Shown here in pieces: positions 57,607-64,000 of a stretch of 64,000 nucleotides of DNA. Made by a program: the position numbers and the translations under genes. This DNA comes from JAVBLU01 sp031553225 (GTDB lineage: Bacteria > Bacillota > Clostridia > Christensenellales > UBA1750), in assembly GCA_031553225.1 (NCBI GenBank), contig JAVBLU010000016.1, positions 62,001-126,000 of the forward strand. The letters are read 5' to 3'. Numbering within the stretch: the first letter of the stretch is position 1; every line of letters begins with the position of its first letter. Under the pieces are notes generated by a model, which had not been told where the DNA came from, did no database searches, and worked only from the letters and a program-made list of their open reading frames with translations.

Positions 57607-57837
57607 ATGGGGATTTTCGGAAGCGATGTGGACAGAGCCCTTCAGGAGGGACAGGAGCGCATCGGCGGGAAGCGCGTGCGCGTGCTGATTCCCGCGGCCG
57701 AGGGCGGCGAGAAGGTGGTGGAGGTGGGCCTGAACGGACGCATGTACCTGCTGCAGCTGGGGCAGGAGGCCCTGGTGCCCGAAGACGTGGCGGCCGTGCT
57801 GCGCGACGCGGGGCTGCTGAAGGGGATGAGCGCATGA
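57607..57837 (+). CDS. small phage structural-module protein
   Basis: A 76-residue protein. VEVGLNGRMYLLQLGQEALV followed by PEDVAAVLRDAG resembles small proteins that follow major capsid genes in Firmicutes phages (pattern: V-x-NG-x-Y-x5-G-x-x-V-x-VP-x-x-V). They may decorate the capsid or complete the head; the role is not established. AAAGGAGG precedes the ATG; the end overlaps the next start as ATGA. Confidence 0.55.
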   Translation: MGIFGSDVDRALQEGQERIGGKRVRVLIPAAEGGEKVVEVGLNGRMYLLQLGQEALVPEDVAAVLRDAGLLKGMSA

Positions 57838-58367
57838 CGCTGCAGGAGATCTATCAGCGCGCGCTGCAGCAGGCGGACGAGGACACCGATCAGCTGGACG
57901 ACCGCCGCACGCTCCTTCATCAGGCCGTAAACGAGGCGTACGCCGACCTGTTCGCCGCCGCGCAGCCGCTGTGGGTGGAGGACGTGGACACGGCGGAGGA
58001 TGGGCGGATTGACCTGTCGGCCTTGCCCGGCGGCTGCACCCGCGTGCTGCAGGCGGAGGTGGGCGGCCAGGCGGCGGCCTTTGCGGAGGACGGGCCGCAG
58101 GCCATACGCCTGCCGGGCGCGTGCCGCGTGCGCCTGAGCTACCGCAGCCGTCCGGGCGAGCTGCGCCTGCCCACCGACGCGCCCGCCCTGCCCGAGCGCT
58201 TTCACGGCGCGCTGGCGGACTACGCCTCTTACTGCCTGCTCGGCACGGGCGGCCGCGGCCGGCAGGCGCGCGGCGATTTCTTTTTGGCCCGGTTCCTGCG
58301 CGCGCGCTCATCCGTCAGCTTCGACACGGGCGACCCGCAGCGCGGGCGCCTGCGCAACAAATACTAA
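57834..58367 (+). CDS. putative head-tail adaptor (P22 gp4-like)
   Basis: A 177-residue protein in the position of the head-completion adaptor. It is helical at first (MTLQEIYQRALQQADEDTDQ, then HQAVNEAYADLFAAAQ), followed by a beta segment with DLSALPGGCTRVLQAEVGGQ and a C-terminal helix around FHGALADYASYCLLG. This order matches adaptors that bind the portal. Assignment by layout and context only. Overlaps the 76-aa gene by 4 bp. Confidence 0.45.
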   Translation: MTLQEIYQRALQQADEDTDQLDDRRTLLHQAVNEAYADLFAAAQPLWVEDVDTAEDGRIDLSALPGGCTRVLQAEVGGQAAAFAEDGPQAIRLPGACRVRLSYRSRPGELRLPTDAPALPERFHGALADYASYCLLGTGGRGRQARGDFFLARFLRARSSVSFDTGDPQRGRLRNKY

Positions 58368-58382
58368 GGAGGCGAGTTGCCC

Positions 58383-59738
58383 GTGGAGGACGGCGTGCTG
58401 CGCATTGCGGCCTTTCGGGGCCTGGACCAGAGCGCGGACGAGGCGCTCATCGACAGGGGCGCTTCCCCGGACGCCTTCGATATGGACTGTCGGGGCGGGG
58501 TGCTGCGGCAGGGGCGCGCGCCCGCCCCCTATATCCAGCAGAGCGTTCCGGGCGGCGTTGAGACGCTGATGTGCTACTACCCGCGCAACCGTCCCGCCCA
58601 AATTCTGGCGGCCTCGGACAGCGCGCTGTACGCGTGGCGCGCGGGCGAATGGGCGCAGCTGCTGGGCGGCTTGTCCGCGGGGCGCTTCAGCAGCGTGAAC
58701 TACCAGATCGAGGACAAGGACGTGCTGCTGCTGGCAGGCGGAGCCGACGGCGCGTACTGCTACGACGGCGAGAGCGTGGCGCCGCTGCCGGGCGACGCCG
58801 CGCACCTGGCGCACCTGTGCCTGCACGTGGAACGCGCGTGGGGCGCGGGCGCACCGGGAGAGCCGGACACCGTGCGCTGGGCGCGGCCGTACCGCGCGCT
58901 GGACTGGGAGAGCGACCCGGTAAACCCCGAGACGGGCGGCGGGTTCCTGTTGGTGCCCACGTGGAACGGCGGGCGGGTGCGCGCGCTGCGCACGCTCTTC
59001 GACGACGTGGTCGTGTTTAAGGATGAGGACATCTTTCGCATCTTTGGCACGTACCCGGGCAACTACGAGGTGGTGCGCGTGCACGGCGTGGTGGGGCCGC
59101 TGGCCGAGCGCTCCATCGTGGCGGCGGGCGATCAGTGTTACTTCCTGTCGGGCGAGGGCCTGTGCGTGTACGACGGCGTGCGCGCCGTGCAGGCGGGCGG
59201 CGGCCGGGCGCGCACTTTTCTGCAGGGGCTCTCGCGCCCCTGGGCGCATATGGCCTGCGCGGCCGCACACGAGGGGTGCGTGTACCTCAGCGTCCCAACG
59301 GACGGATCAAGCGTGAACAACGCGCTGCTTGCGCTGAACCAGACCGATGGATACTTCATGATTCACCGCGGCGTGTGCGCGCAGAGTTTTCTCTCCTTTG
59401 ACGGGCGGCTTTTGTTCGGCGGCCCGGACGGCGTGGTGTACGCCCTTGCGGCGGGCGGCGGCGCGCGCGCGTCGTATGTGACGCCCTGGATGGACGCGGG
59501 CGCGCCCTGTGAGGACAAGTGGGTGCAAAGCGTGACGCTGCAGGGCACGGGCGAGCTGCTGCTGTGCGTGGAAAGCGACGCGCGCAAAAAGCTGCTGCCT
59601 GTGCGCTTCGGCCCATCGGAGCGCGCGCTGACGCTGCCCGTGCGCCAGCGCTGCCGCCGCTTTCGCCTGCGCGTGGACGGCGCGCCGGGCGGAGATTTTT
59701 TGCTGCGCGGCGGCCTGTCCGTTCAACTCGGCGGATGA
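58383..59738 (+). CDS. putative DNA-stabilisation/tail-hub protein (P22 gp10-like beta-propeller)
   Basis: About 451 residues made of repeated short beta-strand blocks: ILAASDSALYAWRAGEWAQL, VLLLAGGADGAYCYDG, VVFKDEDIFRIFGTYPGNYE, RSIVAAGDQCYFLSGEGLCV-YDG and LLFGGPDGVVYALAAGGG. Each block has a G/D-x-x-Y/L-x-Y/W-x-G pattern, as in propeller-type plug proteins that close podovirus heads. The start is uncertain: GTG 58383 is ten bases behind AAGGAGG, TTG 58377 only four. Confidence 0.5.
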   Translation: MEDGVLRIAAFRGLDQSADEALIDRGASPDAFDMDCRGGVLRQGRAPAPYIQQSVPGGVETLMCYYPRNRPAQILAASDSALYAWRAGEWAQLLGGLSAGRFSSVNYQIEDKDVLLLAGGADGAYCYDGESVAPLPGDAAHLAHLCLHVERAWGAGAPGEPDTVRWARPYRALDWESDPVNPETGGGFLLVPTWNGGRVRALRTLFDDVVVFKDEDIFRIFGTYPGNYEVVRVHGVVGPLAERSIVAAGDQCYFLSGEGLCVYDGVRAVQAGGGRARTFLQGLSRPWAHMACAAAHEGCVYLSVPTDGSSVNNALLALNQTDGYFMIHRGVCAQSFLSFDGRLLFGGPDGVVYALAAGGGARASYVTPWMDAGAPCEDKWVQSVTLQGTGELLLCVESDARKKLLPVRFGPSERALTLPVRQRCRRFRLRVDGAPGGDFLLRGGLSVQLGG

Positions 59739-59783
59739 GCCGCCATTTTGCCGCGGGCGACGCCCCGGCCGTGAGGTGAGCAC

Positions 59784-61913
59784 ATGCCCAAAGGTTACCA
59801 GCGCATCATCGACCTGTCGGCGCTCTCCATCAAGCTGTTGAACGACCAGCTCGCCCAGCTGTGGGCCAAGGTGATGGGCGGGCTGGAGATACGCGACCTG
59901 ACCCCGGACACGCGCGCGGCGCTGAACACCGTGGCCTCGGCGGAGGGCGTGAGCGAGCTGACCGGCAAGATGGCCCAGCTGACCACGCAGGTGCAGCAGA
60001 CCGCGGCGCAAATCGCCCTGAAGGCGGACGCGGGGGCGATCGCTTCGCTGATTCTGCAGAACGCAGACGCCATACGCCTAAGCGTTGGCCGCATCGCCGG
60101 GGAAAACCTGGTGCGCAACGGCGGCGCTGGTTTTCAGCTGACCGCCTGGCGCGCCTTTTCCGGCGGAGCCGCGGCCGCCGAGACGGACGGCAGCCTCGGT
60201 CACAGCTGTTTTCTGGTGAGCGCCGCGGACGGCGGCATCTGTCAGGAGGGGCTGAACCTGCGCGCCGAAAGCCCCTACACCCTCTCGGCGCTCGTACACG
60301 TCCTCTCCGGGCAGGCGCGGCTGGAGGCCTGGGACGCCGCAGGGGCGCTTGTGTCCGCGGGGGCGTGGCTGCCGTCCGGCGAGGGCTACGTTCATACCTT
60401 GCTAACGCTTCCTCCGGACTCCTCCGGGCGCAGGATCGCCCTGGCCCTGCGCGTGCAGGGCCAGGCGCGCTTTTCGGACGTGCAGGCCGAGGAAGGCGCG
60501 GCCGCCACGGGCTGGCGGCCCAACTCGGGTGAGCTGGGGAACGCGGGCGTGTCCATCAGCGAGGCGGGCGTGCGCATCGACGCGCGCAACTTCGAGCTGG
60601 TGCTCAGCGACGAGAGCGGCAGCCAAACCATGCAAATGAAGGCCGGAGTGCAGGGGTTTGCCGACTTGTACGTGGCTGAGAACCTGTTTCTGCGCGGCCG
60701 ACCCATGTACCTGGGGCCGGGCGAGTACTGCCTATTCGTGCACCCAAACGCCCCGGATGCCTCCGGCGCGTGGCGCTTTGACCACACGCCGCCCGCCGAT
60801 CTGGGCGAATGCTTCCGCGACGTGCAGACCGCGCTGGACTTCATCCCCAAGTGGTGCGACGCAGACGTGAGCGTGCACATATACGGGCAAGACGGCGCCG
60901 CCTACCCCGGCGCCAACCTGAGCGCGCGCTCCTTCTTTGGGGGCGGCACGATCCGGCTGACCGCCTGGACGGCCGCCTCGCCGAACTGGGCCGTGGCCGC
61001 CCTGCGCGTGAGCAACAACGCCCTGCCCGTTACGGTGGAGCGCTGCACGATTAACGCCTCCTCCTACGCGGACGGCTTTGTGGTCACGCAGGCCTTTGCG
61101 CAGTTTTTGGGCTGCAAGGTGAACGGCCGGGGAAATCTGATCGCCTCGGGCGGCTTCACCGTGTCCATGAACGGCGCCATATCGCTCAGCGGGTGCGAGG
61201 CGCACAACTGCCGCTACGGCCTGCTGGCGCAAAGCGGCGGCCAGGCCTACGCCGAGGGGTGCGCGGGCGGCGGGAACGACTACGGCGCGGCCGCGCTGAA
61301 CGGTGGGCTCATCCAGCACAACGCCCAGGCGTCCGGCTTTCGCGGCACGCTGGCCAACACCATCGAGATGAACGGCAAAATCCTCTCGCTGCCCGCTTCC
61401 TACGCCGCGGGCGCGCTGCCGCCCGCCACGCCCGCCGAGCAGAGCGCCCGGTTCCCTGCGGCGGACACGCGCTCCTATCAGGAGGGCATCGGCTGGCGGC
61501 AGGAGGCCCATCTGCTGCAGGGCGAGGAGGGCGGCGCGGGCTGCTTGTACGGTCTATTGTGGCTGGACCGCGGGGGCGTCGCCGCGGCCCTGTCCGGCCG
61601 TACGCTGAAGACCGCGCGCCTGACGCTCAAACGCCGGGCCGTGGGCGGCGACCCGACGCCCGTGGGCGCGCGGCTGCGCGGGTTCGCCAACCAATCGCCC
61701 CAAGGCGCGCCGGCCCTGTGCGCCGATTATGGCGATATCGGGGCCTGGGCGCGCGGGGAGGCGCGCGGCGCGGCCGTGCCCCTGTCCGCCATCGCCGATC
61801 TGGCGGCCGGGCGCGTTCAAGCGCTCGGGTTCTTCGACGAGTCCGGCAGGACGCTGGGTTTTGAAGGGACGGGCGCGGCCGGCGCGCCGATTCTGGACAT
61901 CACCTATCAATAG
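59784..61913 (+). CDS. tail fibre/tailspike-like protein with beta-helix region
   Basis: The largest protein of the cassette (709 aa). Residues 1-110 form an alpha-helical stalk (DLSALSIKLLNDQLAQLWAK), 110-250 a jelly-roll, carbohydrate-binding-module-like domain (GENLVRNGGAGFQLTAWRAF), 350-540 a repetitive beta region (NALPVTVERCTINASSYADG, then GSGFTVSMNG-type turns and SGCEAHNCRYGLLAQSGGQA) suggesting a right-handed beta-helix, and 560-709 a C-terminal beta domain. This is the layout of receptor-binding fibres or spikes. No catalytic residues of a known depolymerase were identified. Confidence 0.6.
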   Translation: MPKGYQRIIDLSALSIKLLNDQLAQLWAKVMGGLEIRDLTPDTRAALNTVASAEGVSELTGKMAQLTTQVQQTAAQIALKADAGAIASLILQNADAIRLSVGRIAGENLVRNGGAGFQLTAWRAFSGGAAAAETDGSLGHSCFLVSAADGGICQEGLNLRAESPYTLSALVHVLSGQARLEAWDAAGALVSAGAWLPSGEGYVHTLLTLPPDSSGRRIALALRVQGQARFSDVQAEEGAAATGWRPNSGELGNAGVSISEAGVRIDARNFELVLSDESGSQTMQMKAGVQGFADLYVAENLFLRGRPMYLGPGEYCLFVHPNAPDASGAWRFDHTPPADLGECFRDVQTALDFIPKWCDADVSVHIYGQDGAAYPGANLSARSFFGGGTIRLTAWTAASPNWAVAALRVSNNALPVTVERCTINASSYADGFVVTQAFAQFLGCKVNGRGNLIASGGFTVSMNGAISLSGCEAHNCRYGLLAQSGGQAYAEGCAGGGNDYGAAALNGGLIQHNAQASGFRGTLANTIEMNGKILSLPASYAAGALPPATPAEQSARFPAADTRSYQEGIGWRQEAHLLQGEEGGAGCLYGLLWLDRGGVAAALSGRTLKTARLTLKRRAVGGDPTPVGARLRGFANQSPQGAPALCADYGDIGAWARGEARGAAVPLSAIADLAAGRVQALGFFDESGRTLGFEGTGAAGAPILDITYQ

Positions 61914-61924
61914 GAGGCGCAGCC

Positions 61925-62878
61925 ATGAGCAACGTGCTGTACATGACCTATACCCCGCAGACGGACGAGGAGCGCCGGCGCGGCGCAGAGCTTCAGTACG
62001 CCGACCTGTACGACGCCCTCTCGCGCGAGGCGCAGCGCAAGACGGACGCCCTGGCCGGCCGCAAGCGCGCGCAGGAAGCCCAAATGGAGGAGACCTTCGG
62101 CCTGCGCGCGCAGGAGGTGGCCGAGACCTTTGGCGAGCAGCGCCGGCAGGTGGAACAGGCCGCCCTGGACCGCGGCTTCGGCCGTTCCAGCTACGTCACC
62201 GACCGCATCGGTCGCTCCTTCGAGCTGCAGGATGCCTCACTCGCGCAGCTTCAACGCGAGAAAGCCCAGCGCGTAAGCGATCTGGAGCTGCAGATCGACG
62301 ATTTGTACGCCGCTCTCTTTGAGGACCAGGCGCACCTGACGCAGGAGAAGGCGAACAAGATCCTCTCCGCCATCGACGGCATGCGGCAGGAACAGGAGAA
62401 GACCGCCCGGGAGGTGCAGCAGTACAACAACGACCTGACCCTGCGCACGCAGGCGGCCGACGCCGCCCGCCAGAAGGAGCAGCGCGATTACGAGCTCGCC
62501 ATGCAGCGCCTGGCGGAGGACCGCGCCCAGGCGCTGCGCGACTATGAGCTGGCCTCCCGCCAGGCCGAGCAAAACGCCCAGGCCAAGCAGGAACAGCTGG
62601 CCTGGCAGCGCGCCCAGGCGGAGGAGGCCGCCCGCCAGCAGGCCCTGGACCGCGCCCTGCGCGAGTGGGAGCTTCAGATGAAGTACGCCTCCTCCATCGC
62701 CAACATCCCCGCCGTGTACGCGCCCGCGCCCTCCTCGTCGTCCTCCTCGTCGTCCTCCTCGTCCGCGAAATCCTCCGCGGCGTCCAAATCCGCTTCCTCC
62801 GCGGCGCAAACGCCCGCCGCCAAGCCGCCGGCCTCCGGCGGCGGCAGCAGCCAGACCTACCTGAGCATGGCGTACTAG
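61925..62878 (+). CDS. coiled-coil protein with Ser-rich tail, last gene of the cassette
   Basis: A 317-residue protein with no recognised family. Residues 10-245 are an almost unbroken coiled coil rich in Gln, Glu, Ala and Arg (KILSAIDGMRQEQEKTAREV, EQNAQAKQEQLAWQRAQ). Residues 262-317 are low-complexity: twelve or so serines in a row, then Ala/Ser/Lys and Pro/Gly-rich sequence, ending TYLSMAY. Such rods are seen in phage ejection or tail-needle proteins, but also in unrelated surface proteins. AGGAGG precedes the ATG at 61925, 8 bp after the fibre gene. Confidence 0.55.
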   Translation: MSNVLYMTYTPQTDEERRRGAELQYADLYDALSREAQRKTDALAGRKRAQEAQMEETFGLRAQEVAETFGEQRRQVEQAALDRGFGRSSYVTDRIGRSFELQDASLAQLQREKAQRVSDLELQIDDLYAALFEDQAHLTQEKANKILSAIDGMRQEQEKTAREVQQYNNDLTLRTQAADAARQKEQRDYELAMQRLAEDRAQALRDYELASRQAEQNAQAKQEQLAWQRAQAEEAARQQALDRALREWELQMKYASSIANIPAVYAPAPSSSSSSSSSSSAKSSAASKSASSAAQTPAAKPPASGGGSSQTYLSMAY

Positions 62879-63004
62879 GGGGACGCGCGCCGAAGCAGCG
62901 CCGACGCAGGCGCGTCGGGGATACCGCGCCCTACAAGCCCGCGACGCCGGGATCTTTGCCGGACGCTCGCCCTGCGCCGCGCGAGGGTCGCGGCCCTTAA
63001 ACCC

Positions 63005-63048
63005 AAGGCGGCCCCGGCGGATTTGATGCCGCCGGGGCCGCCTTGTTT
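63005..63048 (+). terminator. terminator at the end of the virion cassette
   Basis: AAGGCGGCCCCGGCGG and CCGCCGGGGCCGCCTT form a perfect 16-bp stem with an 8-base loop, followed by GTTTG. It lies about 130 bp past the last cassette gene. Confidence 0.75.
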
Positions 63049-63085
63049 GCCGCGGACAGCCCTTCGTGCTGCGCGGCAAACAAGG
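63041..63085. terminator. second, overlapping hairpin
   Basis: CCTTGTTTGCCGCG (63041-63054) and CGCGGCAAACAAGG (63072-63085) form a 14-bp stem. Its first four bases are the last four of the preceding terminator stem, so the two structures compete at their junction. Confidence 0.55.
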
Positions 63086-63133
63086 ATCTTGTCGGGGAGC
63101 CGAGAGATGACGTCTCCTGGCGGTTGAGCCGAG

Positions 63134-63163
63134 AACGGCGCCCTGCGCCGGGTCGCCGTTTTC
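63134..63163 (+). terminator. third hairpin before the convergent amidase gene
   Basis: AACGGCG/CGCCGTT with a 13-base loop, then TTCCC. A weaker terminator-like structure that lies ten bases past the amidase stop; it may act on either strand. Confidence 0.5.
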
Positions 63164-63172
63164 CCTAATCAA

Positions 63173-63868
63173 CTACGGTCGGTTTTGCGTCTCTTCGTCC
63201 AGGTACGCGCATACGCCCTGCACGATGCGGGTGGCGATCTTTTCCCTGTAGGCGGGGGTAAGGAGCAGGGCTTCTTCGGCGGGATTGGACAGGAAGCCGC
63301 ATTCCACGAGCACGCCCGGGGGGCCGATGCGCAGCATAAAAAAATCACCGGAGGAGGCGCCGCGGCGGTTGCCCGGCTGGTCGCGCAGGAGCGAGGCCTG
63401 TATGGCCAGGGCCAGACGGCGGCCATCTTCGTCGCCGTCCTCATAGAAGACCTGGGAGCCGGAGGACTTGGCGGACGGGTACTCGTTCATGTGGATGGAG
63501 AGCACCAGCTCGGCGTTCTCTGCGAGCACCTTGTCCGCGCGCAGGGCAAAATCCGTTTTTTTGCGGTTGCCTATGGGCATGTCCCGGGGGTGGAGCGCAT
63601 AGTCATCCTCGCGCACCATCACAACGCTGGCGCCCGCGCCCTGCAGCAGATAGGCGACGCGGCGGGCGATATCCAAATTGAGCACGTGCTCCTGTGCGCC
63701 CTTTGTGCGCCCGGTGCAGCCGCAGTCGGGCAGGCCATGGCCCGCGTCCACGGCCACCACGCGCCCGGCGAGGGGCGCGGTGGGCACGGCGGCCGATGCC
63801 TCTTGGGGCTGGCTGAGCGAGAAACAAAGAAGCGCCGCCACGGCAAGCGCTAATACCGACCATCGCAC
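63173..63868 (-). CDS. cwlD: N-acetylmuramoyl-L-alanine amidase, CwlD-like
   Basis: An exported zinc amidase (231 aa, Amidase_3) that cleaves the stem peptide from muramic acid; in spore formers CwlD does this to make muramic-delta-lactam in the cortex. Zinc ligands H44 (VVAVDAGHG), E60 (GAQEHVLNLDIA) and H126 (LVLSIHMNEY), plus catalytic E189 (GVLVECGFLSNP), are all present. Residues 4-18 are a hydrophobic signal/anchor. The start is GTG 63868, nine bases behind GGGAGG; a TTG frame further up lacks a site and would encode a charged lead. Composition and context do not link it to the phage cassette, which converges on it. CwlD is favoured over a lysin by the signal and length. Confidence 0.82.
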   Translation of the reverse strand: MRWSVLALAVAALLCFSLSQPQEASAAVPTAPLAGRVVAVDAGHGLPDCGCTGRTKGAQEHVLNLDIARRVAYLLQGAGASVVMVREDDYALHPRDMPIGNRKKTDFALRADKVLAENAELVLSIHMNEYPSAKSSGSQVFYEDGDEDGRRLALAIQASLLRDQPGNRRGASSGDFFMLRIGPPGVLVECGFLSNPAEEALLLTPAYREKIATRIVQGVCAYLDEETQNRP

Positions 63869-63979
63869 GGAATTTCGCCTCCCAAACAACAAAATTCGGG
63901 CAAGGATTGCATAAACGATTGCATGCGCGCACGGAACAAGTGAGGTTGCGCGATGGCATATGCACGTGTTTTTTACGTG

Positions 63980-63997
63980 TTGTCCACATTGTCCACA
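63980..63997 (+). promoter_or_regulatory. two abutting DnaA-type boxes
   Basis: TTGTCCACA at 63980-63988 is repeated exactly at 63989-63997. TTGTCCACA is the DnaA box form preferred in GC-rich bacteria (relaxed from TTATCCACA). Both point the same way and are preceded by a T-run (TTTTTTACG). They may be the edge of oriC or a DnaA-regulated promoter; the window ends three bases later. Confidence 0.5.
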
Positions 63998-64000
63998 GGG

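Noticed and set aside
57607..58367. A frameshift between the 76-aa and 177-aa genes
   Set aside because: The second gene has its own ATG overlapping the first stop as ATGA, the same coupling used by many gene pairs here, so both are intact.
52210..63172. Attachment-site repeats flanking the virion cassette
   Set aside because: The left (52210-52440) and right (62879-63172) flanks were compared by eye for shared stretches over about 12 bases and none was found. A computed search would be needed to exclude shorter or diverged sites.
63173..63868. The amidase as the phage lysin of the cassette
   Set aside because: It is on the opposite strand, converges on the cassette across three hairpins, and has an N-terminal signal with the CwlD layout. 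A phage endolysin of Gram-positive hosts normally lacks a signal and carries a wall-binding domain.
1..64000. tRNA, rRNA, CRISPR arrays and complete insertion sequences
   Set aside because: No clover-leaf with the GTTCRANNC T-arm, no evenly spaced repeat-spacer series, and no transposase with terminal inverted repeats was seen on reading. The 27248-27291 repeat has only two units and no spacer.

Overview
The window reads as the chromosome of a GC-rich, Gram-positive, flagellated and probably spore-forming Bacillota, most likely in Clostridia. The evidence is the Firmicutes-type fla/che gene order with FliY, SwrD and a MotE-like gene; the S10-spc-alpha ribosomal cluster carrying the small KOW gene between map and infA; Zn-binding S14, S4, L36 and adenylate kinase; TTG/GTG starts behind strong AGGAGG sites; and a CwlD-like amidase. 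No rRNA, tRNA, CRISPR array or intact insertion sequence was seen.

Layout. 1-1033: the 5' part of a membrane-protein gene and a metallophosphoesterase, minus strand. 1233-14419: one long minus-strand flagellar operon (fliF-G-H-I-J-motE-like-K-flgD-flgE-swrD-motA-motB-fliL-fliM-fliY). It encodes the MS ring, switch, export ATPase complex, hook, stator and motor-switch phosphatase. flgB, flgC and fliE are absent at its head and the fliO-P-Q-R/flhA-B genes absent at its tail. 14420-15031: a divergent control region with sigma-28-like promoters facing both ways. 15032-16594: flagellin. 16749-24631: housekeeping and stress genes (MATE pump, amino-acid kinase, rubrerythrin, Hsp33, a lipoprotein, an unidentified 221-aa protein, DUF1905, a URO-D/MtaA-like corrinoid methyltransferase). 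24850-28340: a patch with two AT-rich, probably imported genes (YcaQ-like winged-helix protein, unknown 235-aa protein) around a native-looking methyltransferase that has a short leader ORF and a 22-bp tandem repeat upstream. 28558-30095: rsfS and a fused nadD-yqeK gene. 30362-46372: the full ribosomal protein cluster from a strong promoter (rpsJ to rplQ, with secY, adk, map, infA and rpoA). 46541-50207: ecfA1-ecfA2 without ecfT, a nucleotidyltransferase that appears to start at CTG, and a PopT (DUF368) lipid-carrier translocase. 50406-52209: a solute-binding lipoprotein and a GIY-YIG/DUF6530 pair behind a promoter-operator.

52441-62878 is the most unusual part. It is a compact ten-gene plus-strand cassette for a short-tailed (podovirus-like) virion: small and large terminase, portal, putative scaffold, N4-gp56-type major capsid, a small protein, a putative head adaptor, a gp10-like ring or plug protein, a beta-helix fibre or spike, and a coiled-coil protein. 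No integrase, repressor, replication or lysis gene is next to it. It lies between ordinary chromosomal genes, ends at a perfect 16-bp-stem terminator and has the GC-rich composition of its host. That fits either a decayed prophage or a domesticated particle or packaging module. The window ends with a minus-strand CwlD-like amidase and two abutting TTGTCCACA DnaA-type boxes.

All assignments come from reading the sequence and from knowledge of the families; no database search was run.
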